Below the pieces are notes generated by a model. The model was not told the origin of the DNA. It saw only the letters and a program-made list of their open reading frames with translations, and ran no database searches. The position numbers and the translations under genes are program-made. Positions 31,001-41,680 of a DNA stretch of 64,000 bases are shown here, piece by piece. Numbering within the stretch: position 1 is the first letter of the stretch; each line of letters opens with the position of its first letter. The stretch comes from Hexactinellida sp. DTS-2022 (Eukaryota; Porifera; Hexactinellida), in contig JAPNXP010000016.1 of NCBI GenBank assembly GCA_028753945.1, positions 2,140,001 to 2,204,000 on the forward strand. The letters run 5' to 3'.

Positions 31001-32297
31001 TAGGGGTATAACTAGGAGATGTAGGGGTATAGCTAGGAGATGTAGGGGTATAGCTAGGAGATGTAGGGGTATAGCTAGGAGATGTAGGGGTATAGCTAGG
31101 AGATGTAGGGGTATAGCTAGGAGATGTAGGGGTATAGCTAGGAGATGTAGGGGTATAACTAGGAGATGTAGGGGTATAGCTAGGAGATGTAGGGGTATAG
31201 CTAGGAGATGTAGGGGTATAGCTAGGAGATGTAGGGGTATAGCTAGGAGATGTAGGGGTATAGCTAGGAGATGTAGGGGTATAGCTAGGAGATGTAGGGG
31301 TATAGCTAGGAGATGTAGGGGATGTAGGGGTATAGCTAGGAGATGTAGGGGTATAGCTAGGAGATGTAGGGGTATAGCTAGGAGATGTAGGGGTATAGCT
31401 AGGAGATGTAGGGGTATAGCTAGGAGATGTAGGGGTATAGCTAGGAGATGTAGGGGTATAGCTAGGAGATGTAGAGGTATAGCTAGGAGATGTAGGGGTA
31501 TAGCTAGGAGATGTAGAGGTATAGCTAGGAGATGTAGGGGTATAGCTAGGAGATGTAGGGGTATAGCTAGGAGATGTAGGGGTATAGCTAGGAGATGTAG
31601 GGGTATAGCTAGGAGCTGTAGGGGTATAGTTAGGAGATGTAGGGGTATAGCTAGGAGATGTAGGGGTATAGCTAGGAGATGTAGGGGTATAGCTAGGAGA
31701 TGTAGGGGTATAGCTAGGAGATGTAGGGGTATAGCTAGGAGATGTAGGGGTATAGCTAGGAGATGTAGAGGTATAGCTAGGAGATGTAGGGGTATAGCTA
31801 GGAGATGTAGGGGTATAGCTAGGAGATGTAGGGGTATAGCTAGGAGATGTAGGGGTATAGCTAGGAGCTGTAGGGGTATAGTTAGGAGATGTAGGGGTAT
31901 AGCTAGGAGATGTAGGGGTATAGCTAGGAGATGTAGAGGTATAGCTAGGAGATGTAGGGGTATAGCTAGGAGATGTAGGGGTATAGCTAGGAGATGTAGG
32001 GGTATAGCTAGGAGATGTAGGGGTATAGCTAGGAGATGTAGGGGTATAGCCAGGAGATGTAGAGGTATAGCTAGGAGATGTAGGGGTATAGCTAGGAGAT
32101 GTAGGGGTATAGCTAGGAGATGTGGAGTTATTATTAGATGTAGGGCTGTAGTTACATTCTGCAGTATTCTGTTCACTTAGTATTTGAACATTTCTTTCCA
32201 AATCTAAATTAAGTAGTTTCACTCTTGAAACAAAAGAAATCCATCCTTTCTCTTCTGCTGCACCTTCATCATATTCTCCATAAGATCCGCCTCTTTT
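25092..32297 (-). CDS. Candidate terminal exon E of the vault-PARP locus: ~300 CTD-like heptads plus vault-binding domain
   Basis: An open exon of 2,401 codons begins after an acceptor (tttacatag) in phase 0 and ends with a stop at 25092. After a short acidic start ([18 protein letters not shown]) and one YSPTS, it is almost pure heptad YTPTSPS, varied as [15 protein letters not shown] or YTPTAPS, for about 6.4 kb. A basic stretch ([10 protein letters not shown]) follows, then about 190 residues matching the C-terminal domain of PARP4 that binds major vault protein: [39 protein letters not shown]. In exons A-D the same positions read [23 protein letters not shown] and [15 protein letters not shown]. 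The heptad differs from the Pol II CTD heptad YSPTSPS only by Thr at position 2 and keeps every SP/TP site. No ATG-led 5' exon of its own is visible, so I read it as an alternative last exon, furthest from the constant exons. Function is unknown. Confidence 0.75.
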   Translation of the reverse strand, partial: KRGGSYGEYDEGAAEEKGWISFVSRVKLLNLDLERNVQILSEQNTAECNYSPTSNNNSTSPSYTPTSPSYTPTSPSYTSTSPGYTPTSPSYTPTSPSYTPTSPSYTPTSPSYTPTSPSYTSTSPSYTPTSPSYTPTSPNYTPTAPSYTPTSPSYTPTSPSYTPTSPSYTPTSPSYTSTSPSYTPTSPSYTPTSPSYTPTSPSYTPTSPSYTPTSPSYTPTSPNYTPTAPSYTPTSPSYTPTSPSYTPTSPSYTPTSPSYTSTSPSYTPTSPSYTSTSPSYTPTSPSYTPTSPSYTPTSPSYTPTSPSYTPTSPSYTPTSPSYTPTSPTSPSYTPTSPSYTPTSPSYTPTSPSYTPTSPSYTPTSPSYTPTSPSYTPTSPSYTPTSPSYTPTSPSYTPTSPSYTPTSPSYTPTSPSYTPTSPSYTPTSPSYTPTSPSYTPTSPSYTPTSPSYTPTSPSYTPTSPSYTPTSPSYTPTSPSYTPTSPSYTSTSPSYTPTSPSYTPTSPSYTPTSPSYTSTSPSYTPTSPSYTPTSPSYTPTSPSYTPTSPSYTPTSPSYTPTSPSYTPTSPSYTPTSPSYTPTSPSYTPTSPSYTPTSPSYTPTSPSYTPTSPSYTPTSPSYTPTSPSYTPTSPSYTPTSPSYTPTSPSYTPTSPSYTPTSPSYTPTSPSYTPTSPSYTPTSPSYTPTSPSYTPTSPSYTPTSPSYTPTSPSYTPTSPSYTPTSPSYTPTSPSYTPTSPSYTPTSPSYTPTSPSYTPTSPSYTPTSPSYTSTSPSYTPTSPSYTPTSPSYTSTSPSYTPTSPSYTPTSPSYTSTSPSYTPTSPSYTPTSPSYTPTSPSYTPTSPSYTPTSPSYTPTSPSYTPTSPSYTPTSPSYTPTSPSYTPTSPSYTPTSPSYTPTSPSYTPTSPSYTSTSPSYTPTSPSYTPTSPSYTPTSPSYTSTSPSYTPTSPSYTPTSPSYTPTSPSYTPTSPSYTPTSPSYTPTSPSYTPTSPSYTPTSPSYTPTSPSYTPTSPSYTPTSPSYTPTSPSYTPTSPSYTPTSPSYTPTSPSYTPTSPSYTPTSPSYTPTSPSYTPTSPSYTPTSPSYTSTSPSYTPTAPSYTPTSPSYTSTSPNYTSTSPSYTSTSPSYTPTSPSYTPTSPSYTPTSPSYTPTSPSYTSTSPSYTPTSPSYTPTSPSYTPTSPSYTPTSPSYTPTSPSYTPTSPSYTPTSPSYTPTSPSYTSTSPSYTPTSPSYTPTSPSYTSTSPSYTPTSPSYTPTSPSYTPTSPSYTPTSPSYTPTSPSYTPTSPSYTPTSPSYTSTSPSYTSTSPSYTPTSPSYTPTSPSYTPTSPSYTPTSPSYTPTSPSYTPTSPSYTPTSPSYTPTSPSYTPTSPSYTPTSPSYTPTSPSYTPTSPSYTPTSPSYTPTSPSYTPTSPSYTPTSPSYTPTSPSYTPTSPSYTPTSPSYTSTSPSYTPTSPSYTPTSPSYTPTSPSYTSTSPSYTPTSPSYTPTSPSYTPTSPSYTPTSPSYTPTSPSYTPTSPSYTPTSPSYTPTSPSYTPTSPSYTPTSPSYTPTSPSYTPTSPSYTPTSPSYTPTSPSYTPTSPSYTPTSPSYTPTSPSYTPTSPSYTPTSPSYTPTSPSYTPTSPSYTPTSPSYTPTSPSYTPTSPSYTPTSPSYTPTSPSYTSTSPSYTPTAPSYTPTSPSYTSTSPNYTSTSPSYTSTSPSYTPTSPSYTPTSPSYTPTSPSYTPTSPSYTPTSPSYTPTSPSYTSTSPSYTPTSPSYTPTSPSYTPTSPSYTPTSPSYTPTSPSYTPTSPSYTPTSPSYTPTSPSYTPTSPSYTPTSPSYTPTSPSYTPTSPSYTPTSPSYTPTSPSYTSTSPSYTPTSPSYTPTSPSYTPTSPSYTPTSPSYTPTSPSYTPTSPSYTPTSPSYTSTSPSYTSTSPSYTPTSPSYTPTSPSYTPTSPSYTPTSPSYTPTSPSYTPTSPSYTPTSPSYTPTSPSYTPTSPSYTPTSPSYTPTSPSYTSTSPSYTPTSPSYTPTSPSYTPTSPSYTPTSPSYTPTSPSYTPTSPSYTPTSPSYTPTSPSYTPTSPSYTPTSPSYTPTSPSYTPTSPSYTPTSPSYTPTSPSYTPTSPSYTSTSPSYTSTSPSYTPTSPSYTPTSPSYTPTSPSYTPTSPSYTPTSPSYTSTSPSYTPTSPSYTPTSPSYTPTSPSYTPTSPSYTPTSPSYTPTSPTSPSYTPKRKSTKSKKGTLSSVRYKKRNDIDLIPNTSNKEILHSFEKSITILRERRKPLEEILENLVILSFSKEYWDLHDLDLTISTNNFSISEIINKELDDKGAKSLGIKIYEELQNFISTLLILYYLHLMFPGYFKMRPNFKGWDVNLNRHNVKFDNNLRYLKQFEAKYPGLSTRLELGSSWLEYANNKYVLISYKLIDK
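25684..32127 (-). repeat. 21-bp coding tandem repeat, about 300 copies
   Basis: On the plus strand the unit is agctaggagatgtaggggtat. The 21-bp period keeps the reading frame throughout, with two in-frame 9-bp slips (near 25700 and 31315). Marker variants recur at fixed spacing: agttagg at about 27251 and 28973 (1,722 bp, 82 units) and gagctgtagg at about 31613 and 31865 (252 bp, 12 units), so larger blocks have also been duplicated. Confidence 0.95.
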
Positions 32298-32549
32298 CTA
32301 TGTAAATAAGATTTTAGTAAGGGTCTATCTGCACATTGACTCAATTATTGTTCGATTTTAGTCTACAAATAGCTGAGAAAATTAATACTAGTACGTAGTA
32401 TGTAAATGTTAAATAATATACTGGATATACTGAGCACGCTATAAATTATATAAGAATCTCTCGAAATAAAGTTTGTGGGTAAATATTGACTAAGAAGTTA
32501 TTCAGAATCTAGTTAATCAAATGTTTATGATTATGTTCATGTTGGTTAG

Positions 32550-35300
32550 TTATGTGGTAGGAATGTTGAAGCGTTTCTCCGCATACTGCATCCAGGAGGT
32601 GGCGAGGTCTAGCCTGGAGGAGAGAGCGGTGTTCTGCTTGTTGAAGGTTCGTAGAAAGGAGAGCGCCCTGTCGCCAGGAGGTTTCCATCTGGCGGGTATG
32701 AGGGACCAGGAGAGGAAGTAGGGAGACATCTCGAAGCTCTGCGGGTAGGCAGTGTGCAGGAAGAGGAGCAGCAGCAGTGTGGGAACGAAGCGCAGCAGCT
32801 GAGAGTAGACCGATAGGCCTAGCGACTTGACTCCGCTCTCCTCTATCTCTCTTCGGATCTGTTCCGGAGACAGCTGGAGGAACTGACGGATAACACTCAG
32901 GTCCGAGATCTCCCAACTTCCCTCTGGGGACTGTACAGAGAATATCTCTATACTTATCGTGTCTATATCGGGCAGAGACAGGATTGCTGATGCAGTTAAT
33001 ACTGGTGACTCGAATACTTTTCTGTGTACTATTGATGGACCTGAATCCAGTTCTTCAGACAACTCGGAATAACTACTACTATCAAAAGAGTCATTTAATT
33101 CTGCTTTATCATCCAAAATTAAGGTATCCATGAGAATTACGTTCTGAACATCTAGATAAGATGAAGATTCTCTATCGAGTGAAACTTCTTTCTTGGCCTT
33201 TTTCTTTTTCTCTTTTCTAGATCCACCTGGGTGTATTGGCATACTGTGAGACATTGCAGATCCTATTTTCTTTGTGTCTAAATCAAACTTTCCCGAACTT
33301 TCTTGTTCTCTGCTTTTGGTGTTTACTGTCAGTAAATTCTCTTCGCATTTCTTAGAGATTTGTTTTAACTTTGAAAGTTTAGCATTCATTTCCTTTTCTT
33401 TACGTGAATAACTTGCCACTCCCTTACTCATGCCTCCCCCTACACCAGAAAACAAATGAAAACTTTCATCTACTTCTTCCATCGCACTAGCACTGTAAAG
33501 TTCCAATGCAAGTTCTGTGGTCGCTTCTAAATCAAACTTGACAGATTTTTCTTTTTTCTCACTTTTTACTGCTCCTTTGAATGGAAAAGTGCTAGCTAAT
33601 TGAGTAATCTCTTCACTCTTTGAACTTAACTCCTCAAACAAATTTTGAGGACTCCTTTTTGAGGATCTGATCACTACTTCTTCACACATACCTCCTCCAC
33701 CAAAATTCACAGGAGAACCGCCATCCACTTCCTCCATCGCAGGAGGACTTCCATTTACGTCTTCCATGTCACAAGTAATGTATTCATCCAATGCAGATTC
33801 TGTGCTCGAGTCTTCTAATTCAAACTTGTCAGATATTTCTTTTTCTCTGCTTTCTACTGCCCCTTTGAATTGAAAAGAACTAGCTAATCGAGTAATCTCT
33901 TCACTCCTTAACTTTAACTCCTCTAGCATACTTGGAGGAGTCGTTATTGACGATCTGCTCACTCTGTCTAAACACATACCTCCACCAAAATACACAGGAG
34001 AACCCCCATCCACTTCCTCTATCACAGGACCTCGATCCACATCTTCACTCATAGCTGCCCCTCCACCAAAAAACAAAGGAAAACTTCCATCTACTTCTTC
34101 CATCTCACCAGCACTGTAAGATTCCAATTGAGTCTTCTCTTCACTCCTTAAACTTAACTCCTCTAGCAAACTTGGAGGAGCGGCTTTTGAAGCTCCGCTT
34201 ACTATGCCTAAGCACATACCTCCTCCACCAAAATACACAGGAGAACCGCCATCCACTTCCTCCATCATAGGAGGACTTCCATTTACGTCTTCAATTAAAC
34301 TAGCACTGTAAGCCTCCAATTGGGTCTTCTCTTCATTCCTTAAACTTAACTGCTCAAACAAACTTTGAGGACCCCATTTTGAGGATCTGCTCACTACTTC
34401 TTCACACATACCTCCTCCACCAAAATACACAGGAGAACCGCCGCCATCCACTTCCTCCATCATAGAAGGACCCCCATTTACTTCTTCAATTGCACTAGCA
34501 TTGTAAGGCTCAGCATCAGCTATCATTTGCATTATCTCTTCACGACTTTGTTCACCACCACCATCTGTATCGAAATATCCTAGAAGTTCAGAATACATTT
34601 CATTGTCTACCTCATCGTATTCGTTTGAAGACATACTTAACTCTAATGGTTCTACTGCTAACTCAATTCTCCCATGAGCATGTCCCATTGGTGGCAAGGC
34701 AGAACCCTGAAAGTGTGCATCATCAATACTATCACTCTTACTGTAATCTAATGAATGTAGCATTCCAGTTGCTGCTTCCGTTATAGGCTGTCTGACAGCA
34801 GACTCAAGAGGGTTCTTGAGTGTTAGTACTCCCCTCTTGCTCAGGGCCTCATCTCCTATATACCTGTCCTTCTGTCCCATTCCCACCATTACCCCTCGGT
34901 GCCTGGGTCTCCCGACGACAGGAGGGAACACGGCTCTGGGCGCATCGTCTCCCGAGAAGCCGGCCCGCACCCGCCAGGCGCCCAGCTCCAGCACCAAGGA
35001 ACTCTCCTCGTCCCGAGAGGCGTCGGGGGGCGGGGCGGACAGCTGGGAGGAGCCTGCGGTCCGCAGGAGCACTGCCTGCAGGGAGGACTGAGTGTGGGAG
35101 AGAGCAGACACTGTTTGCTGCTTCAGCTGACTCAGCTGTGCGAGAGTGCTGCTAGCTTCAACGGACAGATTGGGCTGAGCGACTAGCGAGGAGTCAGTTT
35201 GCTGTACGAGGTTAAGTGCCTGTAGGTAGTGCTGCTGCTGTATGAGAGCTTGAACCGTTAGGAGAGAGAGTTCCAATCTCTTGGGATTCGAGGGGTCCAC
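32550..35300 (-). CDS. Candidate terminal exon D: actin fragments, Gly-rich repeats, vault-binding domain
   Basis: Open for 916 codons from a phase-0 acceptor (attcttcag before GTGGACCCC) to a stop. Residues 1-100 form a helical, TPR-like block ([20 protein letters not shown] and following). Residues about 101-170 match the N terminus of actin ([20 protein letters not shown], then the DNase-loop words [10 protein letters not shown] and SKRGVLTLK). The middle has several degenerate repeats of about 55 residues around [17 protein letters not shown] and [11 protein letters not shown]. Near 33012-33047 the words [11 protein letters not shown] match the actin C terminus. The last ~130 residues are the vault-binding domain ([41 protein letters not shown]). 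No start codon is in a family-typical place, which argues for splicing from the constant exons. Confidence 0.75.
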   Translation of the reverse strand: MDPSNPKRLELSLLTVQALIQQQHYLQALNLVQQTDSSLVAQPNLSVEASSTLAQLSQLKQQTVSALSHTQSSLQAVLLRTAGSSQLSAPPPDASRDEESSLVLELGAWRVRAGFSGDDAPRAVFPPVVGRPRHRGVMVGMGQKDRYIGDEALSKRGVLTLKNPLESAVRQPITEAATGMLHSLDYSKSDSIDDAHFQGSALPPMGHAHGRIELAVEPLELSMSSNEYDEVDNEMYSELLGYFDTDGGGEQSREEIMQMIADAEPYNASAIEEVNGGPSMMEEVDGGGSPVYFGGGGMCEEVVSRSSKWGPQSLFEQLSLRNEEKTQLEAYSASLIEDVNGSPPMMEEVDGGSPVYFGGGGMCLGIVSGASKAAPPSLLEELSLRSEEKTQLESYSAGEMEEVDGSFPLFFGGGAAMSEDVDRGPVIEEVDGGSPVYFGGGMCLDRVSRSSITTPPSMLEELKLRSEEITRLASSFQFKGAVESREKEISDKFELEDSSTESALDEYITCDMEDVNGSPPAMEEVDGGSPVNFGGGGMCEEVVIRSSKRSPQNLFEELSSKSEEITQLASTFPFKGAVKSEKKEKSVKFDLEATTELALELYSASAMEEVDESFHLFSGVGGGMSKGVASYSRKEKEMNAKLSKLKQISKKCEENLLTVNTKSREQESSGKFDLDTKKIGSAMSHSMPIHPGGSRKEKKKKAKKEVSLDRESSSYLDVQNVILMDTLILDDKAELNDSFDSSSYSELSEELDSGPSIVHRKVFESPVLTASAILSLPDIDTISIEIFSVQSPEGSWEISDLSVIRQFLQLSPEQIRREIEESGVKSLGLSVYSQLLRFVPTLLLLLFLHTAYPQSFEMSPYFLSWSLIPARWKPPGDRALSFLRTFNKQNTALSSRLDLATSWMQYAEKRFNIPTT

Positions 35301-35716
35301 CTGAAGAATGACCATTAATTAATCTTGCACTCATAATTCATTATTTACTATCATACAATCTCCCTTGGGGATATGACAAATGACATGTCCAGTGATATCC
35401 AAACTATTCCCATAGTTGTCCCTGAGTTTCTTCAAGTAACCCACTGAACATATGTAACTATCTATTATATTACTGGAAACATGAACAACGCGAACTTTGA
35501 AATATTTTAATGATACATACGTACTTGGAAAATGTCTGCCAGAATTTCCTTATGTTATATTATTTATCAGTAATATTAAGTTTTTAAATGTAAACCAACC
35601 TACAAAAGGACTCCAAAAGGACTTCAAAACAACTATAATACAACTTATCAACTGAAGAAGGGAATTCTAATAATAAATCACATGCTAAATTCTACTCCGG
35701 TAATCTACAAGAACTG

Positions 35717-38700
35717 TCAATTAGGAATGTTGATGCGTTTCTCCGCATACTGCATCCAGGAGGTGGCGAGGTCTAGTCTGGAGGAGAGAGAGGTGTTCTG
35801 CTTGTTGAAGGTTCGTAGAAAGGAGAGCGCCCTGTCGCCAGGAGGTTTCCATCTGGCGGGTATGAGGGACCAGGAGAGGAAGTAGGGAGACATCTCGAAG
35901 CTCTGCGGGTAGGCAGTGTGCAGGAAGAGGAGCAGCAGCAGTGTGGGAACGAAGCGCAGCAGCTGAGAGTAGACCGATAGGCCTAGCGACTTGACTCCGC
36001 TCTCCTCTATCTCTCTTCGGATCTGTTCCGGAGACAGCTGGAGGAACTGACGGATAACACTCAGGTCCGAGATCTCCCAAATTCCCTCTGGGGACTGTAC
36101 AGAGAATATCTCTATACATATCGTGTCTATGTCGGGTAAAACAACTATTTTGTCCTCCATTGAACTTTCCAGGGCTGATGACCAAACTTGTATGCCTCTT
36201 TCTTGTTCATCACAACGCGTATCAGTGTATCGACTGCTTGATGCTAAAGCTTTGCTTAAGCTTAGAGACCTTAACGCCGAAGTTCTCCTTTGGGGAGGTT
36301 CTACTTCCTTTGAAGAAAGAACCAAACCGATCTCTTTATTTCCTTGATCTCTTTCATCAAAGCCATAGTCGCTCCCCATTAAAAGCGGTTTTCCTTTATC
36401 CCTTTCTTTATTTGAACTTGTACTATATGTATCCATATGTCTAGCAGTGGTGGGATCTGGAGGAGAATTATAAGCAAAAGAGTCTGCAGGCTCAGTGTGG
36501 AAACTCTTTGTAGATTTTTTAATTATTTTTGAATAATGTGAATGATCTGATGAAGTTCGTGTTGATGCCTTCTTTGCTCCAGCTGGAGCTTTTGGTTTCA
36601 TCACCTCTTCCTTCTCAAACTTCATTATAGAGTGCTTGGTTCTGGTTCCACCTTTGGGCCTTGCAGTATATTTCATTTCCTTTTTCTCTTTGTTAAGATT
36701 CACTTTAGAGATTAGTTCGGGAGCATACTCATGTGAACTATCTAGCTTTTGTTTCGAGTCCATAACCTCTGGCATAAAGATAAGACTCCCATGTAAGTGA
36801 CTGCCCCCTTTGGGTGTATCTTGTTTAAGAGGAGCACCAGGGGGTGGAGGAGGCTGCAAAGCCATCAGTGGTTGAAGTGCCACTTGTGAAGCATACTCCT
36901 GTGAACTCTCTACATTTTGATTAGATCTCTCAACCTCTGGCATAATGATAAGACTGCCATGTACCTTACCACCTCTTTTGGGTGTATATTGTTCCAAAGG
37001 AGCTCCAGGGGGCGGAGGAGGCTGCAGAGACATCAGTGGTTGAAGTGCCACTTGTGAAGCATACTCCTGTGAACTCTCTACATTTTGATTAGATCTCTCA
37101 ACATCTGGCATAATGATAAGACTGCCATGTACCTTACCACCCCTTTTGGGTGTATATTGTTCCAAAGGAGCTCCAGGGGGTGGAGGAGGCTGCAGAGCCA
37201 TCAGTGGTTGAAGTGGCACTTGTGGAGGTGCAGCCCAAGACATTGGCATAATCACTCCACCATATGGAAGAGCCTCACTTGGCGGAGGTGGCGTTGACAT
37301 CGTTGGCGAAGCTCTCAGTTGTAGTTGTGGATGAGGTTCCTTAGATGACATTGGTGGCGGACCTGCTAAACGTGCCAATGATGTATGTGCCATTCCTATA
37401 TTTGGTTCAGGTAATTCTCCCCAATCTCCATCACTGCTATCATCACACTCATCGTCACTGTGTGACATTCTTATTGAAGCACTTCTATTTTCCAGTATTT
37501 TCGCGAGAGACTCTTCTAGATTTAAATCTTCCTTAGTTTCAACGTTTTTTAATTCCAAACCCAAACTATCCTCGTGAATCTGTCTAGAGTACTCAATTTC
37601 TTCAGACTTGATTCCTGCTATAAACGGTGCCATAACCTTTAGCAACTGATAGTTTGTTGTTGACAATCCGTCTAAGAAATCATTTAAGCTAGAATCGCCA
37701 AAAGTTTCATCTAATTTCGAGCTTTGAACTGGACTTGCTCTACCACGAGGAGATTCCAATTCATTTATATCTTCGTTGGAGTCATAGAACAAACCGAAAC
37801 AACCCATATCGGAATCACTATCTTCATCATCATCACCAGCACCAGTATCAGCAACAAGAACTGTGTCTTTCGAAGGAATACCGGCTGATGCTTTATTCGG
37901 TATAACCTTAGGCATATACCCATAGGATCCCCCATCGTCTGAATCGTCAAACAAAGACATGCCAAAATTATCGTCATCGTCATCATCATCACCAGCACCA
38001 GCACCAGCAATAAGAACTGTGTCTTTCGAAGGAATGCCGGCTGATGGTTCATTCGGTTTAACCTTAGGCATATACCCATAGGAACCCCCATCGTCTGAAT
38101 CGTCAAACAAAGACATGCCAAAATCATCGTCATCGTCATACAATAGTTCTTGAGGCGTAGGTACCTTAGTACTGGCAGACAGAGAGGGGGACTTTGGAGG
38201 TGCCTTAGTTGCTGGTTCCGTTATAGGCTGTCTAACAGCAGACTCAAGAGGGTTCTTGAGTGTTAGTACTCCCCTCTTGCTCAGGGCCTCGTCTCCTATA
38301 TAGCTGTCCTTCTGTCCCATTCCCACCATCACCCCTCGGTGCCTGGGTCTCCCGACGACAGGAGGGAACACAGCTCTGGGCGCATCGTCTCCCGAGAAGC
38401 CGGCCCGCACCCGCCAGGCGCCCAGCTCCAGCACCAAGGAACTCTCCTCGTCCCGAGAGGCGTCGGGGGGCGGGGCGGATAGCTGGGAGGAGCCTGCGGT
38501 CCGCAGGAGCACTGCCTGCAGGGAGGACTGAGTGTGGGAGAGAGCAGACACTGTTTGCTGCTTCAGCTGACTCAGCTGTGCGAGAGTGCTGCTAGCTTCA
38601 GCGGACAGATTGGGCTGAGCGGCTAGCCATGAGTCAGTTTGCTGTACGAGGTTAAGTGCCTGTAGGTAGTGCTGCTGCTGTATGAGAGCTTGAACCGTTA

Positions 38701-38740
38701 GGAGAGAGAGTTCCAATCTCTTGGGATTCGAGGGGTCCAC
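35717..38740 (-). CDS. Candidate terminal exon C: actin fragment, FH1-like proline repeats, vault-binding domain
   Basis: Open for 1,007 codons from the acceptor gtatctccttcag (phase 0). The first ~170 residues, including the actin N-terminal match (38231-38440), are nearly identical to exons B and D. The middle is different: two acidic repeats ([20 protein letters not shown]), then three tandem copies of a ~50-residue unit with [15 protein letters not shown] and [17 protein letters not shown] (about 36790-37215), resembling formin FH1 proline runs that bind profilin. A Lys/Ser-rich stretch follows, and then the vault-binding domain (about 35725-36135), nearly identical in DNA to those of A, B and D. 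The C-terminal tail after EKR is unique (INIPN). The GTG at the 5' edge is a splice-junction valine, not a start. Confidence 0.75.
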   Translation of the reverse strand: MDPSNPKRLELSLLTVQALIQQQHYLQALNLVQQTDSWLAAQPNLSAEASSTLAQLSQLKQQTVSALSHTQSSLQAVLLRTAGSSQLSAPPPDASRDEESSLVLELGAWRVRAGFSGDDAPRAVFPPVVGRPRHRGVMVGMGQKDSYIGDEALSKRGVLTLKNPLESAVRQPITEPATKAPPKSPSLSASTKVPTPQELLYDDDDDFGMSLFDDSDDGGSYGYMPKVKPNEPSAGIPSKDTVLIAGAGAGDDDDDDDNFGMSLFDDSDDGGSYGYMPKVIPNKASAGIPSKDTVLVADTGAGDDDEDSDSDMGCFGLFYDSNEDINELESPRGRASPVQSSKLDETFGDSSLNDFLDGLSTTNYQLLKVMAPFIAGIKSEEIEYSRQIHEDSLGLELKNVETKEDLNLEESLAKILENRSASIRMSHSDDECDDSSDGDWGELPEPNIGMAHTSLARLAGPPPMSSKEPHPQLQLRASPTMSTPPPPSEALPYGGVIMPMSWAAPPQVPLQPLMALQPPPPPGAPLEQYTPKRGGKVHGSLIIMPDVERSNQNVESSQEYASQVALQPLMSLQPPPPPGAPLEQYTPKRGGKVHGSLIIMPEVERSNQNVESSQEYASQVALQPLMALQPPPPPGAPLKQDTPKGGSHLHGSLIFMPEVMDSKQKLDSSHEYAPELISKVNLNKEKKEMKYTARPKGGTRTKHSIMKFEKEEVMKPKAPAGAKKASTRTSSDHSHYSKIIKKSTKSFHTEPADSFAYNSPPDPTTARHMDTYSTSSNKERDKGKPLLMGSDYGFDERDQGNKEIGLVLSSKEVEPPQRRTSALRSLSLSKALASSSRYTDTRCDEQERGIQVWSSALESSMEDKIVVLPDIDTICIEIFSVQSPEGIWEISDLSVIRQFLQLSPEQIRREIEESGVKSLGLSVYSQLLRFVPTLLLLLFLHTAYPQSFEMSPYFLSWSLIPARWKPPGDRALSFLRTFNKQNTSLSSRLDLATSWMQYAEKRINIPN

Positions 38741-39158
38741 CTGAAGGAGATACCGTCTGTTAGTTGTATGTCTCCTTTGTATGTAGTATTTACCATTACA
38801 CCGAATGATTTAGTCAATTCGTTAATATTAGTTAGTGATAGAATATTTAAAGGTATCGGCCCAATCAATAATGAACCTAGGCTCAAAAACCATAGAACAG
38901 AGGATTAAATCATTGTAGAGGAATGTACGTTGATGAAGTTTTGTTTATTAGAATATAAATATTTATCACTAATTGCGTTTCAATTCGAAACACTCTTGAT
39001 ATACATATAATGATAGTCTAATACGATGTACAATACGTGATACAATTAGTTAGTATGCTGTATATTTAACTACATGATTCAATGGCAATATGACTAAATA
39101 CTCCATAAATGCTAGGACTTAGGCTACACGTTAGTTATTCTGACATATCAAGGTTTCA

Positions 39159-41264
39159 CTAATCTGGTTGTACTATTAACATGAAGCGTTTCTCCGCATA
39201 CTGCATCCAGGAGGTGGCGAGGTCTAGCCTGGAGGAGAGAGAGGTGTTCTGCTTGTTGAAGGTTCGTAGAAAGGAGAGCGCCCTGTCGCCAGGAGGTTTC
39301 CACCTGGCGGGTATGAGGGACCAGGAGAGGAAGTAGGGAGACATCTCGAAGCTCTGCGGGTAGGCAGTGTGCAGGAAGAGGAGCAGCAGCAGTGTGGGAA
39401 CGAAGCGCAGCAGCTGAGAGTAGACCGATAGGCCTAGCGACTTGACTCCGCTCTCCTCTATCTCTCTTCGGATCTGTTCCGGAGACAGCTGGAGGAACTG
39501 ACGGATAACACTCAGGTCCGAGATCTCCCAAATTCCCTCTGGGGACTGTACAGAGAATATCTCTATACATATCGTGTCTATATCGGGCAGAGTAGGTTCA
39601 TCTTCACTTTCATCATTACGCTGGTGAAATCTTCGTTTGATACGTGTAGCAAACTTACTAAATAGAGAAGAACTCGCATTTAGTTCTTGTACTCTTTCCT
39701 CCAAGGTTGAAAGTTGACAACCTCTGTCCAGTACCGCCTCCAAATTACTTCTAACAAGACTATTAACACTACTTGTTTTCATTTGAGTTTCTCCAAGTAA
39801 ATCTATAGCTTCTTGGCTCCTACCTGTTATATCAGGTTCAATAGAGTTATAGAACATACTGCTACCTAACTGATCTCTCCCATTTCTGATTTGCGATGAT
39901 GGTAAGCTGTTGACTCGTGTCTGTATTGGCTGTATATGGGAATAGAGCGCTTCATGATCAGAACTGGAACTGGATGTGGATTCGTGTTTAATGGTATGTG
40001 GGAGTTCGTTTTGTCCAATAAATCTCGCTTCATTAGCAATAAACATCTGCCCTGGGCTTCCAGATCTCGGTATATTTGCGTTTTGAGGAACAGGTACCTC
40101 AGCTGGTGACACGGGAAAATCAGCTGAGCGTTTGTGCCTTGATTGAGGTTTCAAAGATGCGAAGGGATCAGTAGAAGTATCTTGTGCTGTAGAATCTCTG
40201 AACTGACTTAACTGTGAATTATCCAAAGACATTTTATTTTCTGGTATTTTGGATTGTAAGGAATCTGAGTGAGGCTCCACAGCTTGGGGAATCAGTACTT
40301 TTGAATAAGAAATAGCACTACTTTCTTTCTTCGTATTATGTTTATGCTTTTTCTTTGTTGAGCTACTTTTAGTTGACGCATGAACTGAGAATGGTGTGAT
40401 GATTTCACTTTGTTTTTGCGGTTTTATTTCAAGGATCGGCGAATCCTGCTGGTTAACATTTTCCTGGGAAGGTAGTTCCTGAATATCTAAGCAAGATAAG
40501 TCGGGTAACGGTTCATCCAATAAATCATCTTGATCACATAGTGCAAGACAAGAAGCTTCCAATTCTAATTCGAATTGTTTTATTAATTCAAGATCGATGT
40601 CTATTTCTGGGGGAAGTAGTGCTGGCATTTGATAATCAATTTCCTCAAAGCTAGTGCTTCTACCAAACTTCCCATTTGTTGGAAAATCTAAGCATTCATC
40701 TCCATAAATAGCGTTATAATCCGAAGAAGTTTGTATTTGAGGAGCAATTGGCTGTCTAACAGCAGACTCAAGAGGGTTCTTGAGTGTGAGTATTCCTCTC
40801 TTACTCACGGCCTCGTCTCCTATATACCTGTCCTTCTGTCCCATTCCCACCATCACCCCTCGGTGCCTGGGTCTCCCGACGACAGGAGGGAACACGGCTC
40901 TGGGCGCATCGTCCCCCGAGAAGCCGGCCCGCACCCGCCAGGCGCCCAGCTCCAGCACCAAGGAACTCTCCTCGTCCCGAGAGGCGTCGGGGGGCGGGGC
41001 GGACAGCTGGGAGGAGCCTGCAGTCCGCAGGAGCACTGCCTGCAGGGAGGACTGAGTGTGGGAGAGAGCAGACTCTGTTTGCTGCTTCAGCTGACTCAGC
41101 TGTGCGAGAGTGCTGCTAGCTTCAGCGGACAGATTTGGCTGAGCGGCTAGCGAGGAGTCAGTTTGCTGTACGAGGTTAAGTGCCTGTAGGTAGTGCTGCT
41201 GCTGTATGAGAGCTTGAACCGTTAGGAGAGAGAGTTCCAATCTCTTGGGATTCGAGGGGTCCAC
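39159..41264 (-). CDS. Candidate terminal exon B: actin fragment, Ser/acidic disordered middle, vault-binding domain
   Basis: Open for 701 codons from the same acceptor type (gtatctccttcag, phase 0), with about 60 bp of upstream intron shared with exons A and C. It carries the conserved helical block and the actin N-terminal match (40755-40964). The middle has no repeats and looks disordered: acidic ([16 protein letters not shown]), then Ser/Pro/Gln-rich, then a short basic helix ([17 protein letters not shown]). The vault-binding domain (about 39180-39590) is nearly identical to A, C and D. The tail after EKRF (MLIVQPD) is unique. It is the shortest member. Confidence 0.75.
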   Translation of the reverse strand: MDPSNPKRLELSLLTVQALIQQQHYLQALNLVQQTDSSLAAQPNLSAEASSTLAQLSQLKQQTESALSHTQSSLQAVLLRTAGSSQLSAPPPDASRDEESSLVLELGAWRVRAGFSGDDAPRAVFPPVVGRPRHRGVMVGMGQKDRYIGDEAVSKRGILTLKNPLESAVRQPIAPQIQTSSDYNAIYGDECLDFPTNGKFGRSTSFEEIDYQMPALLPPEIDIDLELIKQFELELEASCLALCDQDDLLDEPLPDLSCLDIQELPSQENVNQQDSPILEIKPQKQSEIITPFSVHASTKSSSTKKKHKHNTKKESSAISYSKVLIPQAVEPHSDSLQSKIPENKMSLDNSQLSQFRDSTAQDTSTDPFASLKPQSRHKRSADFPVSPAEVPVPQNANIPRSGSPGQMFIANEARFIGQNELPHTIKHESTSSSSSDHEALYSHIQPIQTRVNSLPSSQIRNGRDQLGSSMFYNSIEPDITGRSQEAIDLLGETQMKTSSVNSLVRSNLEAVLDRGCQLSTLEERVQELNASSSLFSKFATRIKRRFHQRNDESEDEPTLPDIDTICIEIFSVQSPEGIWEISDLSVIRQFLQLSPEQIRREIEESGVKSLGLSVYSQLLRFVPTLLLLLFLHTAYPQSFEMSPYFLSWSLIPARWKPPGDRALSFLRTFNKQNTSLSSRLDLATSWMQYAEKRFMLIVQPD

Positions 41265-41680
41265 CTGAAGGAGATACCGTCTGTTAGTTGTAATTTGCTT
41301 GCGTTTTGTTAAATTACAATGCCAGACCTCTCGTATATTTGTTTTCCACTCAGATTACCCGTAATGCAGTACATATTGGAATTAGTACTTTACAATCGGT
41401 TTGTTTTTATTATCTCAGTTTATTTATATAAATGATTAATCATAGATTTGGTATGTACATATGTCCATATGACGACCTTATATTTGCAAATGTAAAACCC
41501 ATATAATATAGTTAAATGTTATTACTTATTAGTATAACAAGGTTTTTATAATATCCCTGTAATCTCCAAAGCACTATTCCTATTATTCATGCAGTTTATA
41601 GTTTGAAATCTACAAATCCTTAACTTATTCAGAACATGCATTCCGATTCTAATAACTATTTCTGCTGATATCCTATCGCA

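Noticed and set aside
25604-32176. A second giant open frame encoding LLAIPLH repeats over the same array
   Set aside because: A 21-bp repeat without stops stays open in more than one frame by periodicity. This frame ends soon after the array and carries no recognisable domain.
25092-32297. The heptad array as the tail of RNA polymerase II subunit Rpb1
   Set aside because: No Rpb1 catalytic sequence lies upstream, and the C terminus after the array matches the PARP4 vault-binding domain. The array length and the Thr2 consensus also differ from known Rpb1 tails.
34791-41055. Separate actin genes or pseudogenes in the PARP4 locus
   Set aside because: Only the first ~70 residues (and a C-terminal tail in exon D) are present, in frame within larger open exons bounded by the shared helical block and vault-binding domain.
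35717-41264. Translation starts at the GTG codons that open exons B and C
   Set aside because: The GTG follows a clean pyrimidine-rich acceptor AG in phase 0 matching the donor of the last constant PARP4 exon, so it is a junction valine.
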